Origin: Flagellimonas aquimarina
GTDB lineage: Bacteria > Bacteroidota > Bacteroidia > Flavobacteriales > Flavobacteriaceae
Length of the DNA: 64,000 bases
NCBI RefSeq assembly: GCF_003149745.1
Contig: NZ_QGEG01000002.1
Span: forward strand, 124,001 to 188,000
Direction: 5' to 3'
The notes beneath the pieces are model-generated. The model was not told the origin of the DNA and ran no database searches. It saw nothing but the letters and a program-made list of their open reading frames with translations. Below, piece after piece: positions 42,759 through 51,687 of the stretch (positions are counted from its first letter, which is position 1; each line of letters opens with the position of its first letter). The translations under genes and the position numbers were made by a program.

Positions 42759-43316
42759 ATGCATAGAATTATCTTTTTGGCAGCATTCTTTTGTTGCACT
42801 TTGATAAATGCCCAATTTGGCAAAAACTGCGAGGTAAGACAGATCAAAATAAATCTCTTTAACCCAGGTCTGGAATATGAGATGGCGTTGGGGGTCAATA
42901 GTACCTTGGATTTTAGGGTAGCATGGCAAGCAGCAATAGAGCCGGCAAGCTCCAAACCAATTGAGGACTATGATTTCTTTCCCGCAATTACAGTTCAGAA
43001 TAGATACTATCATAATTTAAATAGCAGAGATAGGAGGGGTAGACAGATTTATGGAAACTCAGGAAATTATATTGCTCCCACTGTGGCATTTTTTTCTCCT
43101 GACGATCGTATTGTGGAAAACAGATTGGTAAAAGGAGTTCATGGTTATGGTGGACTGGTGTATGGCCTTCAACGAAGTTACAATTCTGGATTGAGTTTTT
43201 CTATTGATGCCGGAGCGGGCTATTATGTAGGACCTTTTAGAGGCGGTGTTCATCCGGTTGTTAACCTTAGTATAGGATGGATAATAAGTGAAAAAAGATG
43301 GTGTGTTGGTCGATGA
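42759..43316 (+). CDS. Secreted outer-membrane barrel-like protein
   Basis: 185 residues with a signal peptide ending at LINAQ (residue 19). The mature part alternates in strand blocks and is rich in Gly and Tyr (GLVYGLQRSYNSGLSFSIDAGAGYYVG), consistent with a small beta-barrel or a barrel-like lectin. No family assigned. It is divergent from kdsA with a 69-base shared upstream region, and it converges on the LytTR regulator gene with two bases between stops. Confidence 0.65.
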   Translation: MHRIIFLAAFFCCTLINAQFGKNCEVRQIKINLFNPGLEYEMALGVNSTLDFRVAWQAAIEPASSKPIEDYDFFPAITVQNRYYHNLNSRDRRGRQIYGNSGNYIAPTVAFFSPDDRIVENRLVKGVHGYGGLVYGLQRSYNSGLSFSIDAGAGYYVGPFRGGVHPVVNLSIGWIISEKRWCVGR

Positions 43317-43318
43317 TC

Positions 43319-44041
43319 TTATAGCATAATCTTCTTTATAGTATCCATATAACCACGGCTTACCCTAATGACATCTCCATTTTCCATGGTTACATCATAA
43401 CTTTTACCATATTTATTAAGTTCTTTGACCCGATCTAGATTAATCATTGAAGAACGATGTACTCTCAAGAACAATTGAGGGTTAAGCTTCTGTTCCAGGT
43501 CAGAGATACCAAAATTACTGAGATGAATTTGGTTGATGGTATGAATTTTAGAATAGTCGCCATAAGCCTCAATCCATATAATTTCTTCGCATTTGATGGT
43601 TATCAGTTTTTTATTGTGATGCACCAAAACCCGGTTGGGATAAGAAGTCTCTTCCATAAAAATGCTCTGGGCCAAACCTTCTATTTTTTGGTTGTCCGAG
43701 TTTAAACGTTCTACGGCTATCTTAAAACGTTCTTTGGTATACGGTTTTAATAAATAGTCCACCGCATGAACCTCAAAGGCTTTAAGCGCATATTCGTCGT
43801 ACGCTGTTGAAAAGATGATTTTTGGAATTTCTTCTAAATGATTCAATACTTCAAAACCTGTTTTACCGGGCATTTGAATGTCCAAAAAAACCAAATCTGG
43901 CTTAAACCTGTTTATTTCCGTAATAGCATCTACCCCGTTATTTACCTCCGCAATGAGCACTAGATCTGGATAATCTTCTAAATATTCTTTAATAAGAATT
44001 CTACCTGCCTTTTCGTCATCTGCAATTAAGACTTTCTTCAT
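43319..44041 (-). CDS. LytTR-family response regulator
   Basis: 240 residues. The receiver has ADDE near residue 8 and phospho-acceptor Asp54 in VFLDIQMPG, then a FSTAYDEYALKAF switch and LLKPYTKERF lysine. The LytTR DNA-binding domain (about 140-240) has IIWIEAYGDYSKI, LRVHRSSMINLDRV and GDVIRVSRGY. It overlaps the kinase gene by four bases (ATGA), forming a LytS/LytTR pair that is unrelated to the LuxR-type system at 19655. Confidence 0.93.
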   Translation of the reverse strand: MKKVLIADDEKAGRILIKEYLEDYPDLVLIAEVNNGVDAITEINRFKPDLVFLDIQMPGKTGFEVLNHLEEIPKIIFSTAYDEYALKAFEVHAVDYLLKPYTKERFKIAVERLNSDNQKIEGLAQSIFMEETSYPNRVLVHHNKKLITIKCEEIIWIEAYGDYSKIHTINQIHLSNFGISDLEQKLNPQLFLRVHRSSMINLDRVKELNKYGKSYDVTMENGDVIRVSRGYMDTIKKIML

Positions 44042-45096
44042 AACACAAAGGATATTTTAAGACCTTGTGGATAATTATCCAAAACTTCCAATTTGGATTG
44101 ATACATTTTTAATAGGCGCAATCGCGTATTTGTGAGCCCAACACCTTTGTTGAATAAGCTCTCTTTGTCTTTTGCCCCAATTCCAGTATCTGCAATTTCA
44201 AACTTTAATTTTTCGGCTTCCTTAAAAATGGTTATGGAAATAGTTCCGCCCTTTAAATTGTTGGAAATACCATGCTTGACCGAATTTTCTACCAAAGGCT
44301 GCAAAAGCATTGGAGGGATTTGTTCTTTGTATAAGAATTCCGGAACATTAATCTCGATGTTAAGTCGTTCTTCAAAACGTGCTTTTTCCAATTTCAGATA
44401 CTTTTTTACAAAATCCAGTTCCTCTTCAAGAGTTACAAATTCCTTTTTAGAAGCTTTGAGCTGATACCGAAACAGATCGGAAAGTGTGGCAATAAGTTGC
44501 CTGGTTTTTTCTTGTTTGGGAGGAACAGAAGCATTGATGGTATTAAATACATTATACAAGAAATGTGGATTTAATTGTGCTTTTATGGCGGCCAACTCAC
44601 TTTTTAGGGCGGCTTGCTTAAGTTCTCCTTCCAATTTCAACTTCTCTTGATTATCCTTGTAATGCTCATATGCATGAAATATCCCAAACTGAATAAGATA
44701 AAAGAGAGCGGGAATGTACAGATCCCATACTTGTCCGGTACCTTCAAGATGAAACCATCCCAATGCTTCACAAACATAATAATACAGTATTTGGGCGGTA
44801 TAAATAAAAATAGGTAAAAAGAGCATGTGCAATAGCAAACGCTTCCAAAGCTTAATGTGCTTCAACTTTATAAAAATTAACCACCAAATAGGAATAGTGA
44901 ACAATAAAAATATTCCATATTGAAGCCCTCCGCCGTCAGCAAATGCTTTAAGTCCAAGAAGTGCTGAATTGGTAGTGGTATACTGCGCTGAGCTGGACCA
45001 GACGGTAAGATGATAAAAAAACGCAGATACAATGTAGAATGATAAAACGATTAAAAGCTCTTTTACCGTAATGCCCCAAATAACCTTATTGCCCAT
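44038..45096 (-). CDS. LytS/YehU-type sensor histidine kinase
   Basis: 352 residues from ATG 45096, which begins a standard N-terminus (MGNKVIWGI); the frame reaches further upstream to 45189 without support. Four transmembrane segments lie in the first 150 residues, then a coiled coil, then the His_kinase motif LNPHFLYNVFNTINA and an ATPase with PMLLQPLVENSVKHG and DTGIGAK. Family members work with LytTR regulators. Confidence 0.9.
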   Translation of the reverse strand: MGNKVIWGITVKELLIVLSFYIVSAFFYHLTVWSSSAQYTTTNSALLGLKAFADGGGLQYGIFLLFTIPIWWLIFIKLKHIKLWKRLLLHMLFLPIFIYTAQILYYYVCEALGWFHLEGTGQVWDLYIPALFYLIQFGIFHAYEHYKDNQEKLKLEGELKQAALKSELAAIKAQLNPHFLYNVFNTINASVPPKQEKTRQLIATLSDLFRYQLKASKKEFVTLEEELDFVKKYLKLEKARFEERLNIEINVPEFLYKEQIPPMLLQPLVENSVKHGISNNLKGGTISITIFKEAEKLKFEIADTGIGAKDKESLFNKGVGLTNTRLRLLKMYQSKLEVLDNYPQGLKISFVL

Positions 45097-45277
45097 TATT
45101 TTTCTTTCACGAAAGGTAATGACAAAGCATATTTTATAAAAACCAATACAGGTGAATGGTCCTATACGTCGATGGATGGTCCGGTCCATTCATCACCAAA
45201 TAAGGCCATTGGGCAGATTCTCCTTTTAAATATGTAACCAAATTGGAAATTTTGGGTATCTATTTAAAATAAATATC

Positions 45278-47677
45278 ATGAAAATCAGTATTTCGGCTTT
45301 CTTTTTATTCCTATCAAGTCTATCGTTTGCGCAAAGTATAAATGGGGTCCTGCAATCAGAACTAGGGAATTCGGTTCCATATGCAGCTATTACCCTTAAT
45401 AGGGCCATTGATTCTACTTTGGTCAAGGCTACTATAAGTGAAGAAAATGGGGGCTTTGTATTACAAGGAATTTTGCCAGGAGAATATAATCTAAACATTT
45501 CTAGCATTGGGTATGAGGATTACGATAGAAACCTAAACTATAATGGCGGCAATCTTAATTTAGGAGTAATTCTGTTATATGAAACTACCGAAAGTTTGGA
45601 AGAAGTAACAGTTGTTGCTGAAAAACCTATGGTACAGGTTTTTGCAGATAAAACCGTGTTCAATGTGGAGAATACCATCAATGCAACGGGGACAAGTGCT
45701 TTTGAGTTGTTAAGGAAAGCACCAGGGGTAATAGTGGACAACAATGGAGGGATTGTTTTAGAAGGTAAAACCGGTGTTCAAATTTTTATTGATGGAAAAT
45801 TATCCGTTTTACAAGGAGAGGATTTGTTCAATTATTTGGAGAGCATTCAGGCAACGGATATTGAGGCAGTGGAGATTATTACCCAACCTTCATCCAAATA
45901 TGATGCTGCAGGTAATGCAGGAATCATCAATATAAAGCTGAAGAAGGATAAAAGTTTAGGTACCAATGGAACATACACCTCTGGACTGACCAATGGGGAT
46001 TTTGCAAGGTATAACTCTAGCTTAAACTTTAACAATAGAGGTAGAATAGGAAATCTATACGGTACCTACAGCAATCGATTTGGGAAAAGTACCAGCTTCA
46101 TAGACCTTTTAAGAACACAGTCCGAGACACAATTTGATTCAAGAAGCAATAGAATAAGTGATAGGAATAGCAACAATCTGAAGCTGGGCTATGATCATTA
46201 TTTAAATTCCAAAAACACCATTGGTGCTATTTTTAATGCCAATTTAAACAATGGTTTCAGTACAAATAACGCCCGAACACCAATTAGGCTGGCAAATAGC
46301 GCTCAAATAGACAGTGTATTGGTTGCGTTGAACCAGACAGACAATACTTCTTACAACATCAATGCAAACTTTAACTACAAATACTCAGATACGTTAGGCT
46401 ACAGTGTAAATGTTGATTTGGATTATGGTAAATATAACAGTGATAGGAACGCGTTTCAGCCCAATGTATATTTTAATGGGGATGAGACTCAGATACTGAA
46501 TGAACGCATCACTTTTCAGCAAACACCAATAGATATAGATATTGTTACCATTAAAACGGATTTTGAGCAAAACTTTTTAAAAGGAAAGTTGGGTATTGGA
46601 TTTAAGTTTTCCCAAGTCAATACGGATAATACTTTTGATTTTTTCAACCAAATCAACGGTCAGAATGTTCTAGATGCTTTACAGAGCAATCAATTCTCTT
46701 ATGCTGAAAATATAAACGCCGGTTATGTAAATTTCAATCGTAAATGGGGCAAATGGAACATTCAGGCAGGTCTTAGAGTGGAAAATACAGTATCTGATGG
46801 TGAATTGGAAAGTACTCAGGATAGTAGTGATGAAAGAGTACAAAGAGATTACACTGATTTTTTTCCTTCTGGGGGCTTGACTTTTCAACTGAATCGGAAA
46901 AACCAATTTGCACTTACCTATAGCAAGCGCATACAGAGACCCAACTATCAATCCTTAAATCCCTTTGAGTATAAATTGGACGAGCTGTCATTTAGCAAAG
47001 GAAACCCCTTTCTCCAACCGCAGTACACAGATAACATAAAACTATCCCACACCTTTAATTATCGTTTAACCACCTCTTTGAGTTATTCGTACATTTCAGA
47101 TTTTTTTGCCCGTGTTACCGTAGCAGATGGAGAGAGTGCCAATTTTTTAACCACATTAAACGTAGCAGATCAGGAAGTCATCAATTTTGGGGTTTCATAT
47201 CCCAAGAAAATGTATGAATGGTGGAATATCTATTTTAGCCTTAACGCTTACATCAGTGATTACAAAGCCACAAGCCTTGAGTTTTTACCTGTAAGGCAAG
47301 AAACCTTAAGTTTCTATGCCCAGAACACTTTTACATTGTCCAAAGGTTTTAAAATGGAAGTTTCTGGTTGGTATAGTTCACCGTCAATTTGGGGAGGTAC
47401 CTATCAGACTGAAGCCTTAGGCTCTCTGAATTTGGCATTTCAAAAGAAGTTCTTTAATAATAGGGTGACTGGAAGATTGGCCTTTAACGATATTTTATAT
47501 ACCGTTCCTTGGACGGGGACAACCCAGTTTGGAACGCTCTTTATAGATGGGAGAGGAGGAAGTGATTCTAGGCAAGTGGCATTCAGCTTTACCTATGATT
47601 TTGGTCGAAACGAAATAAAAAAGGCCAGAAAACGTAAGACAGGGCTTGAAGATGAAAATAAACGGATAGGTAGTTAA
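45278..47677 (+). CDS. TonB-dependent receptor-like outer-membrane protein (OMP_b-brl_3 type)
   Basis: 799 residues with a signal peptide ending at LSFAQ. Residues about 20-100 are a CarboxypepD-regulatory-like beta domain (NGVLQSELGNSVPYAAITLN). A plug-like domain (about 110-220) has LEEVTVVAE and SSKYDAAGNAGIINIKLKK, and the remainder is a 22-strand-type barrel with many Asn/Tyr strands and a final RQVAFSFTYDFG strand followed by a basic tail. This family imports unknown substrates or serves as an outer-membrane enzyme scaffold. Divergent from the LytS gene. Confidence 0.9.
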   Translation: MKISISAFFLFLSSLSFAQSINGVLQSELGNSVPYAAITLNRAIDSTLVKATISEENGGFVLQGILPGEYNLNISSIGYEDYDRNLNYNGGNLNLGVILLYETTESLEEVTVVAEKPMVQVFADKTVFNVENTINATGTSAFELLRKAPGVIVDNNGGIVLEGKTGVQIFIDGKLSVLQGEDLFNYLESIQATDIEAVEIITQPSSKYDAAGNAGIINIKLKKDKSLGTNGTYTSGLTNGDFARYNSSLNFNNRGRIGNLYGTYSNRFGKSTSFIDLLRTQSETQFDSRSNRISDRNSNNLKLGYDHYLNSKNTIGAIFNANLNNGFSTNNARTPIRLANSAQIDSVLVALNQTDNTSYNINANFNYKYSDTLGYSVNVDLDYGKYNSDRNAFQPNVYFNGDETQILNERITFQQTPIDIDIVTIKTDFEQNFLKGKLGIGFKFSQVNTDNTFDFFNQINGQNVLDALQSNQFSYAENINAGYVNFNRKWGKWNIQAGLRVENTVSDGELESTQDSSDERVQRDYTDFFPSGGLTFQLNRKNQFALTYSKRIQRPNYQSLNPFEYKLDELSFSKGNPFLQPQYTDNIKLSHTFNYRLTTSLSYSYISDFFARVTVADGESANFLTTLNVADQEVINFGVSYPKKMYEWWNIYFSLNAYISDYKATSLEFLPVRQETLSFYAQNTFTLSKGFKMEVSGWYSSPSIWGGTYQTEALGSLNLAFQKKFFNNRVTGRLAFNDILYTVPWTGTTQFGTLFIDGRGGSDSRQVAFSFTYDFGRNEIKKARKRKTGLEDENKRIGS

Positions 47678-47745
47678 TGCAAACTCCCTAAAAATCAATA
47701 AGATAAAAATAACATTTGATAGTGCCAACAAGCAGAAAATAGCAG

Positions 47746-47753
47746 TATCTTTG
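47746..47753 (+). promoter_or_regulatory. -7 promoter element of typA
   Basis: TATCTTTG, an exact TAnnTTTG element, 19 bases before the typA ATG (47773). The predicted transcript start is near 47759. A TTG lies farther upstream than usual (27 bases), so the -33 element is unclear. Confidence 0.5.
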
Positions 47754-47772
47754 CAGGCTTAAAAATCAGGTT

Positions 47773-49572
47773 ATGTCCAAAATTAAGAATATTGCTATCA
47801 TAGCACACGTTGACCACGGTAAAACAACTTTGGTTGACAAAATCATGTTTCATTGCCAGTTGTTCCGGGACAATGAGAACAAAGGTGATTTGATTTTGGA
47901 TAATAATGACCTTGAAAGGGAACGAGGAATTACTATTGTTTCCAAAAACGTTTCTGTTGTTTATAAAGACACTAAAATAAACATTATAGATACTCCCGGT
48001 CACGCCGATTTTGGAGGGGAAGTGGAGCGTGTGCTTAATATGGCAGACGGTGTACTGTTATTGGTAGACGCCTTCGAAGGGCCTATGCCGCAAACCCGAT
48101 TCGTTTTACAGAAAGCTATTGACCTTGGATTAAAACCTTGTGTTGTTATCAATAAAGTGGATAAAGAAAATTGTACTCCGGAAGAAGTGCATGAAAAGGT
48201 GTTCGATTTAATGTTTGAATTGGGGGCTGAAGAATGGCAATTGGATTTCCCAACAGTTTACGGTTCAGCCAAACAGAACTGGATGAGCGAAGATTGGGAA
48301 AAACCTACTGAAAATATTGAACCTCTATTGGATATGGTCATCGATCATGTTCCTGAATTTAAGCCAGAGCAAGGGTCTACTCAAATGTTGATCACTTCTT
48401 TGGATTTTTCATCTTTTACAGGACGTATTGCTATCGGTAGATTACAACGTGGTACTTTAAAGGAAGGTCAACAGATCTCCTTGGTTAAAAGGGATGGTAG
48501 TATCGTAAAGACCAAAGTGAAGGAACTTTTTACTTTTGAAGGATTGGGTCGCAAAAAAGTACAAGAAGTTGTAGCGGGGGATATTTGCGCAATAGTCGGT
48601 ATGGAAGGCTTTGAAATTGGTGACACCGTTGCTGATCTAGAAAATCCTGAAAAGCTAAAGACCATTGCCATTGATGAACCTACCATGAGCATGTTGTTCA
48701 CGATTAATGATAGCCCATTCTTTGGCAAGGATGGTAAGTTTGTTACATCCAGACACATTAAAGAACGTTTGGAAAAAGAATTGGAAAAGAATTTGGCACT
48801 TCGCGTTGAAGAAACAGATAGCGCCGATAAATTCATGGTTTTCGGTCGAGGAGTTTTGCATCTTTCCGTATTGATTGAAACCATGCGCAGAGAAGGTTAC
48901 GAACTTCAGATAGGACAACCTCAGGTTATTATCAAAGAAATTGATGGGGTAAAATGTGAACCTGTTGAACATTTAACCATTGATTTACCAGAAGAAGTGT
49001 CTGGAAAAGCAGTGGAAATGGTCTCTATTAGAAAGGGTGAAATGACCAGCATGGAAGCCAAGGGCTCTCGAATGCTATGCGAATTTTTGATTCCATCCAG
49101 AGGAATAATTGGTCTTAGAAACCAATTGCTAACTGCTACCGCAGGTGAAGCCATAATGGCACACCGTTTTTTAGAGTACCAACCTTTAAAGGGAGAAATT
49201 GCTCAAAGACAAAATGGATCGTTGGTTTCCATGGAAAATGGCACAGCCATTCCTTATTCTATTGATAAACTTCAAGACAGGGGCAAGTTTTTTATTGATC
49301 CGGGAGAAGATATTTATGAAGGGCAGGTCATTGGGGAAAATTCACGTGGCGATGATATGACAGTGAATGTGACCAAAACAAAGAAGTTGTCCAATGTGCG
49401 TTCCGCAGGGGCAGATGACAAAGCCAAAATAGTTCCTGCTATCAAATTTTCGTTGGAAGAAGCGTTGGAATACATACAAAAAGATGAGTATGTTGAGGTA
49501 ACTCCAAGTCACCTTAGACTTAGAAAGATTTATCTAAAAGAAGTAGATAGAAAACGGAATAAGATAGACTAG
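47773..49572 (+). CDS. typA: Ribosome-associated GTPase TypA/BipA
   Basis: 599 residues, the family's usual length. The GTPase domain has AHVDHGKTTLVDKI at residues 11-24, ERGITIVSKN, DTPGHADFGGEVERV and NKVDKE. The EF-Tu/EF-G-like domain 2, EF-G-like C domain and TypA-specific C-terminus (SRGIIGLRNQLLTATAGEAIMAHRF) follow. TypA binds the ribosome during assembly or stress. Its stop overlaps the stop of the convergent ROK kinase gene by four bases. Confidence 0.97.
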   Translation: MSKIKNIAIIAHVDHGKTTLVDKIMFHCQLFRDNENKGDLILDNNDLERERGITIVSKNVSVVYKDTKINIIDTPGHADFGGEVERVLNMADGVLLLVDAFEGPMPQTRFVLQKAIDLGLKPCVVINKVDKENCTPEEVHEKVFDLMFELGAEEWQLDFPTVYGSAKQNWMSEDWEKPTENIEPLLDMVIDHVPEFKPEQGSTQMLITSLDFSSFTGRIAIGRLQRGTLKEGQQISLVKRDGSIVKTKVKELFTFEGLGRKKVQEVVAGDICAIVGMEGFEIGDTVADLENPEKLKTIAIDEPTMSMLFTINDSPFFGKDGKFVTSRHIKERLEKELEKNLALRVEETDSADKFMVFGRGVLHLSVLIETMRREGYELQIGQPQVIIKEIDGVKCEPVEHLTIDLPEEVSGKAVEMVSIRKGEMTSMEAKGSRMLCEFLIPSRGIIGLRNQLLTATAGEAIMAHRFLEYQPLKGEIAQRQNGSLVSMENGTAIPYSIDKLQDRGKFFIDPGEDIYEGQVIGENSRGDDMTVNVTKTKKLSNVRSAGADDKAKIVPAIKFSLEEALEYIQKDEYVEVTPSHLRLRKIYLKEVDRKRNKID

Positions 49573-50336
49573 GCTTTCTCACTTAAATGACCATGATGCT
49601 GTTCCCTCAGGCAGGCAACAGCAGCCCCAATAATACCAGCATGGTTCATGAGTTCTGCTTTTACAACATCGGTCTCAATGGTTATCAAATGGTTGAATTC
49701 CCCCCATTTTTTTGATGTGCCCCCACCAACAATAATCAAGTCTGGTGAGATGATCAATTCTACCAATTTTAGGAATTTGTTGAAGCGTTTGCCCCATCTT
49801 TCTAAAGTTAGGCCTTCTCTTTCTTTTGCTGATGCAGCTGCCCACTCTTCAATTTTCTTGTATTTTTTATATGGAATTTGACCCAATTCAAAATTTGGCA
49901 GCAATACACCATTGTAAAAAGCACCACTGCCCAATCCCGTACCAATGGTAATCATAAGTACTAGACCATCTTTTCCTTTTCCAACCCCGTAGTTCATTGA
50001 AGCATAGCCCGCAGCATCAGCATCGTTTAAAACGGTGAACTCATGGCCGGTGACCTTGGTGAACAATTCATCAATATTTACACCTACCCAACTTGAATGA
50101 AGGTTTCCTGCCGACATACAAACCCCGTTTTTAACAATTGTAGGAAAACCACAGCCCACAGGGCCTTTGTAATCAAAATGATCAACAATTTGAGATATGA
50201 CTTCCGCCATATCTTCTGGTTTTCTTGAACTAGGAGTGGGTATGCGATATCTTTCTGTCAACATTTCTCCGGTTTCGGCATTCACCAATGCACCTTTAAT
50301 GCCCGATCCGCCTATATCAATACCAAGAATTTCCAT
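49569..50336 (-). CDS. ROK-family sugar kinase, polyphosphate glucokinase-like
   Basis: 255 residues. DIGGSGIKGALV (6-17) is the phosphate loop, GFPTIVKNG and NDADAAGYAS carry the substrate Asp, and MITIGTGLGSGAFYNG is the second phosphate loop. The short length and lack of the ROK zinc motif match polyphosphate glucokinases (PpgK-like). It would phosphorylate glucose using polyphosphate or ATP; which donor is not visible in the sequence. Confidence 0.85.
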   Translation of the reverse strand: MEILGIDIGGSGIKGALVNAETGEMLTERYRIPTPSSRKPEDMAEVISQIVDHFDYKGPVGCGFPTIVKNGVCMSAGNLHSSWVGVNIDELFTKVTGHEFTVLNDADAAGYASMNYGVGKGKDGLVLMITIGTGLGSGAFYNGVLLPNFELGQIPYKKYKKIEEWAAASAKEREGLTLERWGKRFNKFLKLVELIISPDLIIVGGGTSKKWGEFNHLITIETDVVKAELMNHAGIIGAAVACLREQHHGHLSEKA

Positions 50337-50423
50337 AAAAGGGAAGAAAATTTAGTTTTAACAAATAAACAAAAAACTTTTGGCGGTCAAAGGATTAACT
50401 GGTCAACAATATTCATTTATTTG

Positions 50424-50855
50424 TCAACGGTCCTTTTCGTTAGGCTGAATATAGTAGTCTATAGAGTTTAGAGAGTGATTTGCATCTATACTGTCCAAAA
50501 TTTTGTCTATCGCCTTTCCAAAACCAGATAATGTGCCTAGTTGCTTGTTTTTACCAAGAGCACTAGAAATGGTTTCATCGCTGTTCCCAAATTCATACCC
50601 TCCATTTTTTATCCATAATAAGTTAAAAAGATGTTGCATAATAACATTCCCAAGCTGATCTATGGAGACAGCAATTTTTAGAGCAAACTCACCTATTCCT
50701 CCCAAGCCTTTGGTAAACAATTGCTGAAAAAAACCGTAAATGAGTCCTACAGGCCCCGTTACGGCCATCAAAACTATTGATATTAAAAATAGAAGTATAC
50801 CAATAAAGGGTCTAGACTTTTTGTCCCTTTTACAATCTTGTTTTTTAAGAATCAT
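50424..50855 (-). CDS. Membrane protein of unknown function linked to ftsE
   Basis: 143 residues. A basic N-terminus (KKQDCKRDKKSR) precedes one or two hydrophobic helices (about 18-45), with a further amphipathic region (about 60-85) and an acidic, polar C-terminus. No family recognised. It begins two bases after the end of the FtsE-type ATPase gene on the same strand, suggesting they are cotranscribed, though it does not resemble FtsX. Confidence 0.6.
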   Translation of the reverse strand: MILKKQDCKRDKKSRPFIGILLFLISIVLMAVTGPVGLIYGFFQQLFTKGLGGIGEFALKIAVSIDQLGNVIMQHLFNLLWIKNGGYEFGNSDETISSALGKNKQLGTLSGFGKAIDKILDSIDANHSLNSIDYYIQPNEKDR

Positions 50856-50857
50856 GA

Positions 50858-51541
50858 TTATATCGCTTTTTGAATAACTTCAAAAACCTTGCTTCCATCA
50901 CATTTTAATGTTTTGTGGGGATATTTTAAGATGAGTGCATAATCGTGGGTGGCCATGATTATTGTACGTCCACTTTGGTTGATATCCTGCAACACCTTCA
51001 TAACCTCTACGCTTGTTTGGGGGTCTAGGTTTCCTGTAGGCTCATCTGCTAGGATAAGTTCTGGGTCATTAAGTAGCGCTCGGGCAATAGCTATGCGCTG
51101 CTGTTCCCCCCCAGAAAGCTCATGTGGAAATTTAAAACCTTTGGTTTTCATTCCTACCTTGTCCAAAACCTCTTCGATCTTGTTATCCATTTTCGCAGCA
51201 TCTGTCCATCCAGTGGCTTTTAAAACAAAACGAAGGTTGTTGTTTATGTTACGATCTGGAAGTAATTTAAAATCTTGAAAAACAATACCTAATTTCCTCC
51301 GCAAGAAGGGAATGTCTTTTTCTTGAAGTTTTTTTAAATTAAAATCTACCACACTTCCGGTTCCCCGTTTTAAAGGAATATCTGCATACAGGGTCTTCAT
51401 AAAACTACTTTTACCACTTCCTGTTTTTCCAATGACGTAGACAAACTCCCCCTTCTTGACTTCCAGGGTAATATTGTTCAGAATTAAATTTTCATTTTGA
51501 AAAACAGCGACGTCCTGTAATTTTACGATAGTTTCGGGCAT
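50858..51541 (-). CDS. ftsE: FtsE-type ABC transporter ATP-binding protein
   Basis: 227 residues, a single ABC domain: GKTGSGKSS Walker A, LSGGEQQRIAIARALL signature, LILADEPTGNLDP Walker B and ATHDYAL switch. The KLLPDRNINNNL segment after the Q-loop is typical of FtsE. FtsE works with FtsX to regulate cell-wall hydrolases at division. No ftsX is adjacent; in Bacteroidota the pair is often split. Confidence 0.87.
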   Translation of the reverse strand: MPETIVKLQDVAVFQNENLILNNITLEVKKGEFVYVIGKTGSGKSSFMKTLYADIPLKRGTGSVVDFNLKKLQEKDIPFLRRKLGIVFQDFKLLPDRNINNNLRFVLKATGWTDAAKMDNKIEEVLDKVGMKTKGFKFPHELSGGEQQRIAIARALLNDPELILADEPTGNLDPQTSVEVMKVLQDINQSGRTIIMATHDYALILKYPHKTLKCDGSKVFEVIQKAI

Positions 51542-51687
51542 AGTTTCACATTAAAAAAATAAAGGTACTAAGTTCTAAAATTATAAAGCGTTAAGCCTGT
51601 CCAAATTTCGCTTCTTCACTTTCAAATATACTTTGGCCCAAATTTTGACGTTATGTAAACAATCAATCGAGAACAGCGTAGAACACT

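Noticed and set aside
42690-43013. N-terminal extension of kdsA
   Set aside because: It overlaps the divergent signal-peptide gene at 42759 and has no KdsA-like sequence; the family begins at 42689.
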